Shown: positions 17,314-26,921 of the stretch, piece after piece | How the letters are laid out: each line of letters begins with the position of its first letter | Position numbering within the stretch: position 1 is the stretch's first letter | Assembly (NCBI GenBank): GCA_964466115.1 | Contig: CAYXMH010000001.1 | Coordinates: forward strand, 1-64,000 | Reading direction: 5' to 3' | Source of the DNA: Pseudolysobacter sp964466115 | GTDB taxonomy: Bacteria; Pseudomonadota; Gammaproteobacteria; Xanthomonadales; Rhodanobacteraceae | DNA length: 64,000 nt | Made by a program: the position numbers and the translations under genes | Notes under the pieces: model-generated | Told to the model about the DNA's origin: nothing | What the model saw: the letters and a program-made list of their open reading frames with translations, nothing else | Database searches by the model: none

Positions 17314-19665
17314 TTAAACTCTTGTCACGCTAAGGCTGGCGCCGGTCGGCGGCAATAACGCCGTTTCCATTTGCGCGTTCTCGATCCAAGCGGTGCCACG
17401 CGCTAATTTAGGGTTCAACACCAACGGTAAATTTACTTTCGCGCCACCGCCGCTGACTTGCACTGGCGCACCCGCATCAAGCCCCACGGCTTGCGCATCA
17501 TTCGGGTGCAGACAGACACAGGCGGCGCGATTAAGCGGATGCGCTTGCAGTGCACCGGCGCGCCGCAAAACCGCATCGCTGCGGTAAATTCCTGTGGTTG
17601 CCAGCCGCACCAAACCAGCGCCTGCCGCCGCTAAAGGCGCAAATTTGCCGTTTGCTGCAATCGGTTGCGCGCTTGCAAGCAAGGAATCGATTTCGCGTTG
17701 CAATTCCTCAATCTCAGTAAAAGTAAAACCGCTAACATTTAATGCAGCACCCAACGCACGCAATACACGCCAACCGGAGCGTGCTGCATTGGGCAGTTTG
17801 GCGCCCGCGCTCACGCGTTGCGCCGTGCCTTCGAGGTTGACCAGCGTCGCATCGATCTCGGGCAACAAGCCGATCGGCAAGATAACTTCGGCGATTTCGC
17901 GGATTGCCGCACTGGCATACGCCGAAAACGCAATGACACTTTCAGCTTGACGCAAAGCCTGAAGAGTTTGGGCGCTATCGCAGAAGTCCAACGGATCGCA
18001 CCCGTACAGCACATACAGTTTGCGCGGCTGTTGCAGCATCGCTTGCGCATCAAGACCGGCCGCTCTTGGCATCACGCCAATTCGTGCAAGACCCACCGCA
18101 TTCGCGCCATTCGGAATTTCATTAAATGCGGAATTAGTCGCTTTCGCGATAAACCTCGCAAGCGCGCGCAACCAAGACGCTTGCGGATGTTGTGATGCAA
18201 TTTCACCAAATACGACGGCGGAGGATGCGGCCTCACGCAATGCCTTCACTGCGTTGCGTGCAGCTTCGGTCGCCGTGACACCGGCAAGCCGATCGATAAG
18301 CGCTGTCTCGGTAGGCAAGCTTCCATATTCGGTTGACGCTGCTTTCGCCAAAACCAAAAGCTCGTTCACCAGTTGCTGCGGCCCCGCAAGAAAGGTGTGT
18401 TCGCAATTAAAATTAAAATCGAATGCGACCGGGTTGACTGCAAATACGCGCGCCCCTCTTAAGGTGGCCTTGCGCATCCGATGGTTGACCAAAGGCAACT
18501 CGTGCCGGATGTTCGAGCCTACCAGCAAGAACGCATTGGCTTTTTCGATCTCGACGATCGGCATCTCGAACGTCACGCCGACTGCACCGTCGGCGAAATC
18601 GAGCTGCCGCAGACGATGGTCGAGATTGATTATTTGCTTGTCCGCGAGCAAGCGGCCCAGTAAATACCCCTCTTCGCACGAAGTGGCCGGCGCAACCAAG
18701 GTGCCGATCTGCTCTGCGGCAACGCTGGTTAAGCGCGCGGCAACGAACGCAATCGCCTCATCCCATTCCACATCCTGCCAAACGCCGTTCTTTTTAATTT
18801 GCGGGGCATTAGCACGATCGGATGCATATAGACCTTGATGGCTGTAGCGATCGCGATCGGACAGCCAGCATTCATTGATGTCTTCGTTGTCACGCGGAAC
18901 CGTACGCAATACCTCACCGCGACGCGTATGCAAAAACAAATGCGAACCCATCGCATCGTGATAGCCAATCGATTCACGCGCAATCAATTCCCAAGCGCGC
19001 GCACGAAAACGAAACGGTTTATTGGTTAACGCCCCAACCGGGCATACGTCAATGACGTTTCCGGAAAGCTCGGACTCGATGGTTTTTCCAATGTAGGTGC
19101 CAATTTCCAAATGCTCGCCGCGCCCTAACCCGCCAAGCTCATAAGTGCCGGCGATATCGGAAACGAAGCGCACGCAGCGCGTGCATTGAATGCAGCGCGT
19201 CATGTCGGTTGCGATCAAAGGACCGATGTCTTCATCGGCAACCACGCGTTTGCGTTCGCTGAAGCGCGACACCGATCGGCCATAGCCCATCGACAAATCT
19301 TGCAATTCACATTCACCGCCCTGATCGCAAATCGGGCAATCCAACGGGTGATTGATCAGCAGAAATTCCATGACGTTGCGCTGCGCCGACAATGCGCGCT
19401 GCGACTGGGTATGGATTTTCATGCCCTCCATCACCGGTGTGGCGCAAGCCGGCTGTGGTTTCGGCGCTTTCTCCACTTCCACCATACACATGCGGCAATT
19501 TGCCGCAATCGGTAATTTGTTGTGATAGCAAAACCGAGGAATTTGTATGCCGGCCTTGTCCGCGGCCTGAATAATCATCGAGCCTTTCGGCACCGCCATC
19601 GCCTTGCCGTCGATTTCGATGTTGATCAAATCGGGCGCTGTGCTATTAACCGGTTGCGCGCTCAT
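17314..19665 (-). CDS. nuoG: NADH-quinone oxidoreductase subunit G
   Basis: The largest hydrophilic subunit of complex I, holding clusters N1b, N4 and N5. It has 783 residues. The N-terminal 2Fe-2S ferredoxin has Cys in FCYH, CRMC and ACATP. The His-Cys motif for N5 is HPLDCPICDQGGECELQD, and N4 is held by CIQCTRCVRFV and DVCPVGALTN. The molybdopterin-oxidoreductase-like domain follows. The extra cysteines of the E. coli N7 cluster are absent; RESIGYHDAMGS stands in that place. The start overlaps the nuoF stop by 4 bp. Confidence 0.97.
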   Translation of the reverse strand: MSAQPVNSTAPDLINIEIDGKAMAVPKGSMIIQAADKAGIQIPRFCYHNKLPIAANCRMCMVEVEKAPKPQPACATPVMEGMKIHTQSQRALSAQRNVMEFLLINHPLDCPICDQGGECELQDLSMGYGRSVSRFSERKRVVADEDIGPLIATDMTRCIQCTRCVRFVSDIAGTYELGGLGRGEHLEIGTYIGKTIESELSGNVIDVCPVGALTNKPFRFRARAWELIARESIGYHDAMGSHLFLHTRRGEVLRTVPRDNEDINECWLSDRDRYSHQGLYASDRANAPQIKKNGVWQDVEWDEAIAFVAARLTSVAAEQIGTLVAPATSCEEGYLLGRLLADKQIINLDHRLRQLDFADGAVGVTFEMPIVEIEKANAFLLVGSNIRHELPLVNHRMRKATLRGARVFAVNPVAFDFNFNCEHTFLAGPQQLVNELLVLAKAASTEYGSLPTETALIDRLAGVTATEAARNAVKALREAASSAVVFGEIASQHPQASWLRALARFIAKATNSAFNEIPNGANAVGLARIGVMPRAAGLDAQAMLQQPRKLYVLYGCDPLDFCDSAQTLQALRQAESVIAFSAYASAAIREIAEVILPIGLLPEIDATLVNLEGTAQRVSAGAKLPNAARSGWRVLRALGAALNVSGFTFTEIEELQREIDSLLASAQPIAANGKFAPLAAAGAGLVRLATTGIYRSDAVLRRAGALQAHPLNRAACVCLHPNDAQAVGLDAGAPVQVSGGGAKVNLPLVLNPKLARGTAWIENAQMETALLPPTGASLSVTRV

Positions 19666-20975
19666 GCGGCTACCCCAAACTGCGCGTCAACCATGGATCG
19701 CTTGTTCACAATGAAATACTCGAATTCGTGCCAATAATGGCGCAAAAATCCCTGCACCGGCCAAGCCGCCGCCTCGCCAAAGGCGCAAATGGTATGGCCT
19801 TCAATTTGACCAGCGGCTGCCTTCAACAAATCAAGATCGCTCAACTGCGCGTTGCCTTCAACCATGCGCGTCAACATGCGATACATCCAACCGGTGCCTT
19901 CGCGGCACGGAGTACATTGGCCGCACGATTCAGCGTAATAAAACCGCGCAATGCGTTGACACGCGCGCACCATGCAGGTGGTTTCATCCATCACGATCAC
20001 CGCGCCGGAACCAAGGCCGGAGCCGGCCTTCTGAATCGCATCGTAATCCATCGTGATGGCGAGCATCGTCTCGCTCGGCAACACCGGCATCGATGAACCC
20101 CCAGGAATGACGGCTTTCAGTTTGCGCCCGTCGCGCACGCCACCGGCCATCGCCAACAATTCGGAGAACGGCGTGCCCAGGCGAATCTCATAGTTGCCGG
20201 GGCGGTTCACGTGACCCGAAACCGAAAACACTTTTGGGCCGCCGTTATTCGGTTTGCCTAAATTCAAGAACCATTCCGCGCCGTTGCGCAGTATCGCCGG
20301 CACCGACGCATAGGTTTCGGTGTTGTTGATCGTCGTCGGTTTACCGTACAAACCAAAATTCGCCGGAAACGGCGGTTTGTAGCGTGGCTGGCCTTTCTTG
20401 CCCTCTAACGATTCCATCAACGCCGTTTCTTCGCCGCAAATATAGGCGCCGGCGCCAAGCACCGTATACATATCAACGTCAATGCCGGTGTTTTGAATGT
20501 TTTTACCGAGCAAGCCCGCCGCGTACGCCGCTTTTAATGCTTCCTCAAAACGCTCAAACGGCTCATGGTGGAATTCACCGCGCAAATAATTATAGGCAAC
20601 CGTTGATCCGGTCGCGTAGCACGCAATCGCCATGCCTTCGATCACCGCATGCGGGTTATAGCGCAGGATATCGCGGTCCTTGCAGGTACCAGGCTCGGAT
20701 TCATCGGAATTGCACAAAATGTACTTTTGACCCGGCGCATTGCGCGGCATAAATGACCATTTAAGCCCGGTTGGAAACCCAGCGCCCCCGCGCCCGCGCA
20801 AACTCGATTGTTTTACCGTCTCGATAATCTCTTCTTTCGGGGTTTTTTTCGCGAGAATCGCTTTCCACGCCGCATAACCGCCGCCGCTCACATACGCATC
20901 CAACGACCACGGCTGCTCGAAATGCAATGTGGTTAGGACAACTTGATGATCTTTTGGGGCTGGTCCGTATGACAT
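19662..20975 (-). CDS. nuoF: NADH-quinone oxidoreductase subunit F
   Basis: Flavoprotein that oxidises NADH and passes electrons via FMN to cluster N3. It has 437 residues. The glycine-rich NADH site GRGGAGFPTGLKWSF, the FMN-site segment NSDESEPGTCKDRDI and the N3 ligands ESCGQCTPCREGTGW are all present, with a further Cys in GHTICAFGEA. It lies 56 bp after nuoE, the largest gap within the cluster. Confidence 0.98.
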   Translation of the reverse strand: MSYGPAPKDHQVVLTTLHFEQPWSLDAYVSGGGYAAWKAILAKKTPKEEIIETVKQSSLRGRGGAGFPTGLKWSFMPRNAPGQKYILCNSDESEPGTCKDRDILRYNPHAVIEGMAIACYATGSTVAYNYLRGEFHHEPFERFEEALKAAYAAGLLGKNIQNTGIDVDMYTVLGAGAYICGEETALMESLEGKKGQPRYKPPFPANFGLYGKPTTINNTETYASVPAILRNGAEWFLNLGKPNNGGPKVFSVSGHVNRPGNYEIRLGTPFSELLAMAGGVRDGRKLKAVIPGGSSMPVLPSETMLAITMDYDAIQKAGSGLGSGAVIVMDETTCMVRACQRIARFYYAESCGQCTPCREGTGWMYRMLTRMVEGNAQLSDLDLLKAAAGQIEGHTICAFGEAAAWPVQGFLRHYWHEFEYFIVNKRSMVDAQFGVAA

Positions 20976-21031
20976 CTTTGCTTACCGAGTTTGTGGCGTG
21001 TCCATGCGCTAACGCTGCACGGCTTACGTCG

Positions 21032-21559
21032 TTAACTTAATCCATCAATAATTTGCTCGACATCTTCGGTCGTGAGGTTTTCATGGTAGTGGCCATCCAC
21101 CACCATCATCGGCGCACCACAACAAGCGGCCAGGCATTCCTCTTCCACTTTTAAGGTCACCCGGCCATCAGCGCTGGTTTCACCCAGTTTGCAGCCGAGC
21201 TTTTTCTCGGCGCAAGCCACGATTTGGTCGGCACCGTTCAACCAACAGGATATATTGGTGCAAATGGAAATCTTGTGCTTACCTACCGGTGCCAAATCAA
21301 ACATCGAGTAGAACGTCGCCACTTCATAAGCCCAGATCGGCGGCAATTCCAAATAATTGGCAACCGCGGCGATCAACGCGTCGGTGAGCCAACCGCCATT
21401 TTGTTCCTGCGCGTGAAACAACCCTTGAATCACCGCCGAGCGTTTGCGATCAGCCGGGAACTTCGCCACCCAATGGTCAATATGACGGCGCGTTTCTTCC
21501 GTTAACGCTGTAATCGGATCGATGTCTTTGACCGCCGCGAAATTTCCGGTCGCCTTCAT
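21032..21559 (-). CDS. nuoE: NADH-quinone oxidoreductase subunit E
   Basis: Thioredoxin-fold 2Fe-2S subunit holding cluster N1a. It has 175 residues. The four ligand cysteines lie in CTNISCWLNG and EEECLAACCGAPMM. The N-terminal helical region contains the conserved VIQGLFHAQEQNGGWLTD. Its start overlaps the nuoD stop by 4 bp. Confidence 0.97.
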   Translation of the reverse strand: MKATGNFAAVKDIDPITALTEETRRHIDHWVAKFPADRKRSAVIQGLFHAQEQNGGWLTDALIAAVANYLELPPIWAYEVATFYSMFDLAPVGKHKISICTNISCWLNGADQIVACAEKKLGCKLGETSADGRVTLKVEEECLAACCGAPMMVVDGHYHENLTTEDVEQIIDGLS

Positions 21560-22809
21560 CGGTCGATCTCCCCGAAAACGATATCCAGCGTACCGATAAC
21601 CGCCACCACATCGGCCAGCATATGACCACGCACCATCTCATCCATCGCCGACAAATGCGCGAAACCTGGGGCACGCAATTTCAAGCGAAACGGTTTATTG
21701 GCGCCATCGGAAACAATGTAAGCGCCGAACTCGCCTTTCGGTGCCTCAACCGCGGCGTAGGTCTCGCCTTCCGGTACGCAATACCCTTCCGTGAACAATT
21801 TGAAATGATGGATCAACGCTTCCATGTCGTCCTTCATTTCTTCGCGCGTTGGCGGCGCCACTTTAAAGTTACGCAATATCACTGGGCCCGGATTTGTACG
21901 CAACCAATCCACGCATTGCTTGATGATGCGATTGGATTGACGCATCTCTTCAACGCGCACCAAATACCGATCGTAGCAATCGCCCTGGACGCCGACTGGA
22001 ATATCAAAATCCATTTTGTCGTAAGCGGCATAAGGCTGCTTTTTACGCAGGTCCCACTCAATTCCGGAACCGCGCAGCATCGGGCCAGAACAACCCCAGG
22101 CCAACGCCATATCGGGCGGCACGACACCAATGCCCACCGTACGTTGCTTCCAAATGCGGTTATCGGTCAGCAAAGTTTCGTATTCATCGACGCGGCGCGG
22201 AAAATCCGTGGTAAACGCATCGAGGAAATCGAGCAGCGAACCTTCACGCCAGCCATTCAAGCGCTTGATGTCTTGGCCTTTATGCCATGGGCTTTCTTTG
22301 TATTGCGGCATTTGCGCGGGCAAATCCCGGTACACACCACCAGGGCGGTAATAGGTTGCGTGCAAGCGCGCGCCACTGACCGCCTCATAGCAATCCATCA
22401 ATTCTTCGCGCTCACGAAACGCATACAAAAACAACGTCATCGCGCCCAAGTCGAGCGCGTTGGATCCAAGCCACATCAAGTGATTCAAGATCCGCGTGAT
22501 TTCATCGAACATCGTGCGGATGTATTGCGCGCGAATCGGCGCTTCAATACCCAGCAGTTTCTCGATCGCACGCACATAGGCGTGTTCGTTGCACATCATG
22601 GATACGTAATCCAGACGATCCATGTAGCCGATCGACTGGTTGTACGGCTTCGATTCCGCGAGTTTTTCAGTACCGCGGTGCAGCAGGCCGATGTGCGGAT
22701 CGGCACGCATCACCGTTTCGCCGTCGAGCTCCAGAATCAAACGCAGCACGCCGTGCGCCGCAGGATGCTGCGGACCGAAATTCATCGTGTAATTGCGAAT
22801 TTCCTGCAT
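21556..22809 (-). CDS. nuoD: NADH-quinone oxidoreductase subunit D
   Basis: 49-kDa-type subunit that forms the quinone reduction site with NuoB. It has 417 residues. The conserved N-terminal block MNFGPQHPAAHGVLRL contains the quinone-site His, and HIGLLHRGTEKL and the C-terminal DIVFGEIDR are typical. It begins 2 bp after nuoC. Since NuoB is not encoded in this window, its partner must come from elsewhere. Confidence 0.98.
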   Translation of the reverse strand: MQEIRNYTMNFGPQHPAAHGVLRLILELDGETVMRADPHIGLLHRGTEKLAESKPYNQSIGYMDRLDYVSMMCNEHAYVRAIEKLLGIEAPIRAQYIRTMFDEITRILNHLMWLGSNALDLGAMTLFLYAFREREELMDCYEAVSGARLHATYYRPGGVYRDLPAQMPQYKESPWHKGQDIKRLNGWREGSLLDFLDAFTTDFPRRVDEYETLLTDNRIWKQRTVGIGVVPPDMALAWGCSGPMLRGSGIEWDLRKKQPYAAYDKMDFDIPVGVQGDCYDRYLVRVEEMRQSNRIIKQCVDWLRTNPGPVILRNFKVAPPTREEMKDDMEALIHHFKLFTEGYCVPEGETYAAVEAPKGEFGAYIVSDGANKPFRLKLRAPGFAHLSAMDEMVRGHMLADVVAVIGTLDIVFGEIDR

Positions 22810-22811
22810 GC

Positions 22812-23558
22812 TTACTTCCCTGTACTACCGCTGGCTGGCGCGGCGGTGGCTTGCTCGGCTTGCGCTTGTTCGTAACGTGAGTCGTGGCGTATCGTGCGCG
22901 GCACCAAAACACGCGGCTCGATCGACACCGGTTCATAGATGACCCGTCCCGCCTGCGCATCATAACGCACCTCGACATTGCCAACCAGCGGGAAATCCTT
23001 GCGAAACGGATGTCCCACGAACCCGTAGTCGGTCAATAGGCGGCGCAAATCGGGGTGACCATCGAAAATAATGCCGAATAAATCGAATACCTCGCGCTCA
23101 AACCAATTCGCGGCCTTCCATACCCCAACCAAAGACGGCACCATCGGAAACGCATCATCATCGGCACGGCAACGCAAACGCAGGCGCTGATTATGGCGAA
23201 TCGACAGAAGATGAACCACCACGGCGTAGCGTTTTATATTTTTTTCTACTTGTGGACGATTGGCCCAATTAAAGCGGCCGGCGCCTTCGCCTTCCACCCC
23301 ACGCGAGAAACCCTCCGCCGAGACATCGGCGGTGTCCCACTCGGTTTGGCCATAGCTAAGATAGTCGACACCGCAAACATCGATTAATTGTTCGAAATGC
23401 CAATCGGATTCATCGCGCAACGTAGTGGCAACGCTTAGCCATTGCGCAGGCGCAATCTCCAGAGTGATTTCATCGCGCCATTCATGGCAAGACAAAACCC
23501 GATCACCAAAGCGTGCCGTTAGGCGTTGGGCCAAGGTGAGTGGCGTGGTCTCATTCAT
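22812..23558 (-). CDS. nuoC: NADH-quinone oxidoreductase subunit C
   Basis: 30-kDa-type subunit of the peripheral arm. It has 248 residues; the signature block is ANWFEREVFDLFGIIFDGHP, followed by RRLLTDYGFVGHPFRKDFPL. AAGGATA lies 6 bases before the ATG. It is the first nuo gene here: upstream, after a 145-bp gap, comes lpxK rather than nuoB and nuoA. The gap shows no remnant of either gene and no clear promoter. Confidence 0.97.
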   Translation of the reverse strand: MNETTPLTLAQRLTARFGDRVLSCHEWRDEITLEIAPAQWLSVATTLRDESDWHFEQLIDVCGVDYLSYGQTEWDTADVSAEGFSRGVEGEGAGRFNWANRPQVEKNIKRYAVVVHLLSIRHNQRLRLRCRADDDAFPMVPSLVGVWKAANWFEREVFDLFGIIFDGHPDLRRLLTDYGFVGHPFRKDFPLVGNVEVRYDAQAGRVIYEPVSIEPRVLVPRTIRHDSRYEQAQAEQATAAPASGSTGK

Positions 23559-23703
23559 GGGTATCCTTTTATTAGCGCCATCGGCGCCTCTTATCCCTAT
23601 AAGGATAACCGTTTTCGACCGCGGCGATGAGCCCCAATCGATAAAATCACTGCATTCGTTGACTTTTACGCGCTCTAAAGGTAAAGCGCGCGTGTTAGAA
23701 AAA

Positions 23704-24714
23704 TCAAACGAAGCGCGTCTTTATTGCCCGCAACTCATTCAGACGAGACGCAATCGCGTCAAAAAACTCATTGGGTAACGCCGCCCGTACCGGCACAACC
23801 CAATGATGCGCCTGTGCAAACAAAGCGCACTTAACCGCGTCTTTCTCCGTCATCAGTACGGGTAAATCATCACCGAAAGCAAGATCGTCGGCCTTAAACG
23901 GATGATGATCGGGAAAAACATGACGGATCGGCAAAAGACCTTGCGCTTGCAACTGGTCAAAAAAACGCTGTGGATTTCCAATACCCGCCACCGCATGTAC
24001 CGAGGCCCCGGATAACGCACTTAATCCACGCTTTGAATGAGGTGCGCTTAACATGACCGCGGCGTCGCCAAGCAAGCTCATCGGCACTTCCCGGCCCTGT
24101 GCTTGCCCGCCGTTGCATACCAGAAAATCGACACTGCGCAAACGCAGCGGCGACTCACGCAATGGACCCGCTGGCAACAATTCGCCATTACCAAAACGGC
24201 GCACACCGTCGATCACGCAGATTTCAATATCTCGCGCCAGACGCGGGTTTTGCAGCCCATCATCGACCAGGACAAGATCGCACTCGGTCTTGGCCAGCAG
24301 CCATTGTGCGGCTTTCCCGCGATCCTGGCCGATCACAACCGGTACTGAAGTCCGCCGTTGAATCAGACACGGCTCGTCGCCGACTTTCCGTGGATCCGAT
24401 GCTGCATCCAGCAACAACGGACCGCGCTCACTGCTACCGTATCCGCGACTTACAACCCCAGGGTTAAAACCACGCTCGCGCAAAGCCTCGACCAAAGCAA
24501 TCAACAAAGGCGTTTTACCGGTGCCGCCGACATTGATATTGCCGACAACGATGACCGGCGCCGAAACCCGAATGACCGCACGCAAACCCCAATCAAAAAC
24601 TGCGCGCCGGGTGTGCGCCGCTAGCCAGTACAACGGAACCCCCGCTTTTAACCAGAGCGGGGCGCGCTTAGTACCGTACCAAACGGCTTCAATCCAGGCG
24701 TGAAGTTGCCTCAT
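23704..24714 (-). CDS. lpxK: tetraacyldisaccharide 4'-kinase
   Basis: Inner-membrane-associated kinase that phosphorylates the 4' position of the lipid A disaccharide precursor. It has 336 residues. One N-terminal hydrophobic helix is followed by the atypical P-loop VGNINVGGTGKTPLLIAL and by the segments VSRGYGS and DDGLQNPRLARDIEI characteristic of LpxK. The start overlaps the msbA stop by 4 bp, as in many gammaproteobacteria, linking lipid A modification to its transport. Confidence 0.97.
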   Translation of the reverse strand: MRQLHAWIEAVWYGTKRAPLWLKAGVPLYWLAAHTRRAVFDWGLRAVIRVSAPVIVVGNINVGGTGKTPLLIALVEALRERGFNPGVVSRGYGSSERGPLLLDAASDPRKVGDEPCLIQRRTSVPVVIGQDRGKAAQWLLAKTECDLVLVDDGLQNPRLARDIEICVIDGVRRFGNGELLPAGPLRESPLRLRSVDFLVCNGGQAQGREVPMSLLGDAAVMLSAPHSKRGLSALSGASVHAVAGIGNPQRFFDQLQAQGLLPIRHVFPDHHPFKADDLAFGDDLPVLMTEKDAVKCALFAQAHHWVVPVRAALPNEFFDAIASRLNELRAIKTRFV

Positions 24715-26489
24715 GCCGATGCGATGGTTTCGGAATTATCACGAAACTGCATATTGTACAATGCAGCGTAATGGCCTTTTTTCGCGAGCAGCTCGGCGTG
24801 GGTCCCGCGCTCAACAATCCGGCCCTGGTCGAGCACGATCACTTGGTCGGCGTGCTCAACCGTGGACAATCGATGCGCAATCACCAAGGTGGTGCGATTG
24901 CGCATCGTGCGCGCCAAGGCTTCCTGGATCAACCGTTCCGATTCGCTGTCCAATGCCGATGTCGCCTCGTCCAAAATCAAAATCGGTGCGTCTTTCAAAA
25001 TCGCACGCGCAATCGCAATACGTTGGCGCTGACCGCCGGACAGCAACACGCCGTCCTCGCCCACCAGACTATCCAAACCCTGTGGCAAGCGTTCGATGAA
25101 CTCGAGCGCATTGGCCGATTGCGCCGCGTGCCGGATATCCGCAACATCGGCCCGGTCCAATGCCCCGTAAGCGATGTTGCAAGCGATGCTGTCATTCAAC
25201 AACGCCACGTCTTGGCTGACCACCGCAATCTGGCGGCGCAAATCGCTTAAGCGGTAGTCGCGCAACAATCGGCCATCCAACAGCACCTCACCTAACGTGG
25301 GTTCGTACAATCGGCTGACCATGCGCACCAAGGTGCTTTTGCCGCTGCCGGAACGGCCAACCAACGCCGTAACGGTGCCGGGTCGGCAGGTAAAGCTGAC
25401 ATCGGTAACCGCGGGCTCTTTGTCGTCCGTGTAGCGAAAGCCGACTTTGCGAAACTCGATCTCGCCTTGCGTGCGGTTGAGCGCCAATGTGCCGGTATCG
25501 ATTTCGGTTGGAACATCCAACACGCCGAACAAACTGCTGGCCGCGGCGATCCCGCGTTGCACGCTGGCCTGCACGGTCGTGATTTTCTTCAACGAAGGCA
25601 GCATCGCCATCATCGCGCCGATCAACGACATAAAAGCGCCGGCCGTGATCTGATCGCGCTGCGCGATCAATGTGGCTTTATATACAATGAATGCCAATCC
25701 AAAAGCGGCCAGCAATTGCACGATGGCGGTGCTCAACGCACTGGTTGCGGTGATCTTAAGCTGCAGTTTTAAGTTGCGTTCATTGATCTTGCGATAGCGT
25801 TGCTCTTCGAATTCTTGGGCGCCGTACACTTTCACCATCGCTTGCGCATGCAGCGCCTGACCGGCGAGCTCGGTCGCCTCGCCTACCGCATTCTGCACCT
25901 TGCCGCTAATGCGCCGATAGCGCCGGCTGACCATCCACACGATTACCGCAATCGCAGGACCAGTAACCAACATCGTCAGCGTCAGCGGCACACTGCGCAA
26001 CAGCATTACGATGATCAGCACGACGATGGTCAGCGTGTCCGTGACTAAGGTTTTAATTGCATCGGAACTGGCTTGGTAAACCTGCTCGGCGTCATAACTT
26101 AGGCGCGATAGCGCGCGCGTGACGCCTTCCCGGTCGAAATAGGCGCTCGGCAGGCGTAAATAACGCGAGAACACCTGCTCGCGCAACTCACGCACCACAC
26201 TGCGACCGATCCGCGCCATACCGGTATCGGCGCAATACACTGCGAAACCGCGAACAATAAACAAAACGACAATGGCAACCGGCAACCAGCGCATGACGAC
26301 CGGATCACGATCCACAAACGTGCCGTCGATCATCGGCTTCATCAACCAGGTAAAAGCGCCGGCCGCCGCAGCTTCCAACACCATACCGGTGATGGCTATC
26401 AACGCTACCGGCCAATGCCTGACGGTATAGCCGAGCAACCGGCGATAGATCGCGCCGGCGCTAAACGCTGGGCGCGGATCGCTGCTCAC
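24711..26489 (-). CDS. msbA: lipid A export ABC transporter, permease/ATP-binding
   Basis: Homodimeric flippase moving lipid A-core across the inner membrane. It has 592 residues. Six membrane helices (about 20-320) are followed by a nucleotide-binding domain with Walker A GRSGSGKSTLVRM, signature LLSGGQRQRIAIARA, Walker B ILILDEATSALD and the switch His in IAHRLSTV. It overlaps exbD by 4 bp upstream and lpxK by 4 bp downstream, so the genes are translationally coupled. Confidence 0.97.
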   Translation of the reverse strand: MSSDPRPAFSAGAIYRRLLGYTVRHWPVALIAITGMVLEAAAAGAFTWLMKPMIDGTFVDRDPVVMRWLPVAIVVLFIVRGFAVYCADTGMARIGRSVVRELREQVFSRYLRLPSAYFDREGVTRALSRLSYDAEQVYQASSDAIKTLVTDTLTIVVLIIVMLLRSVPLTLTMLVTGPAIAVIVWMVSRRYRRISGKVQNAVGEATELAGQALHAQAMVKVYGAQEFEEQRYRKINERNLKLQLKITATSALSTAIVQLLAAFGLAFIVYKATLIAQRDQITAGAFMSLIGAMMAMLPSLKKITTVQASVQRGIAAASSLFGVLDVPTEIDTGTLALNRTQGEIEFRKVGFRYTDDKEPAVTDVSFTCRPGTVTALVGRSGSGKSTLVRMVSRLYEPTLGEVLLDGRLLRDYRLSDLRRQIAVVSQDVALLNDSIACNIAYGALDRADVADIRHAAQSANALEFIERLPQGLDSLVGEDGVLLSGGQRQRIAIARAILKDAPILILDEATSALDSESERLIQEALARTMRNRTTLVIAHRLSTVEHADQVIVLDQGRIVERGTHAELLAKKGHYAALYNMQFRDNSETIASA

Positions 26490-26917
26490 TTGCGCGTTGA
26501 ATCCTTGCTCGGCGTGGTGGCGATGGAAAGATGGGTAAATCCGATTTGCCCCAGAACATCCATCGCCGTCACCACGGCTTGATGCGGCGTTAGCGCATCG
26601 GCACGCAAGGTTACCGGGCGCTCGCGGTCATCCCCCACTGCCTGAATAATCGCTTCTTTCAGCGGCTCCCGGCCCGGTTGCAAAATCTCGTTGTTGTCGA
26701 TGAAATAATGGCCATCGCGATCGACGATGATGATCAGCGTGTCTTTGGGCGCGTTCTGCGCCGCTTCGCTTGCCTCGGGTAATGTGACTTTCAGCTGCGA
26801 ATGCTGGACGAACGTCGTGGTCATGACAAAAAACATCAGCAATGTCAGCATGACATCGATCAACGAAATGACGTTGATTTCAAAATCGTCCGCGCGCTGA
26901 CCACTGTTGATGCGCAT
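26486..26917 (-). CDS. exbD: biopolymer transport protein ExbD/TolR family
   Basis: Partner of ExbB in a proton-driven energiser that powers TonB or a related periplasmic device. The ATG at 26917 gives 143 residues beginning MRINSGQRADDFEINVISL; the longer frame adds an Arg-rich extension that overlaps exbB. A single N-terminal helix carries the proton-binding Asp in ISLIDVMLTLLMFFVM, followed by a periplasmic domain. No tonB is adjacent. The gene begins 4 bp after exbB ends. Confidence 0.93.
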   Translation of the reverse strand: MRINSGQRADDFEINVISLIDVMLTLLMFFVMTTTFVQHSQLKVTLPEASEAAQNAPKDTLIIIVDRDGHYFIDNNEILQPGREPLKEAIIQAVGDDRERPVTLRADALTPHQAVVTAMDVLGQIGFTHLSIATTPSKDSTRK

Positions 26918-26921
26918 CGCC

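Noticed and set aside
21622..22875. 417-codon open frame antisense to nuoD
   Set aside because: It mirrors nuoD and the end of nuoC, has no recognisable domain, and is explained by codon bias of the sense gene.
23559..23703. Hidden nuoA or nuoB remnant before nuoC
   Set aside because: The gap is too short (145 bp) and no frame shows NuoB cysteine motifs or NuoA helices.
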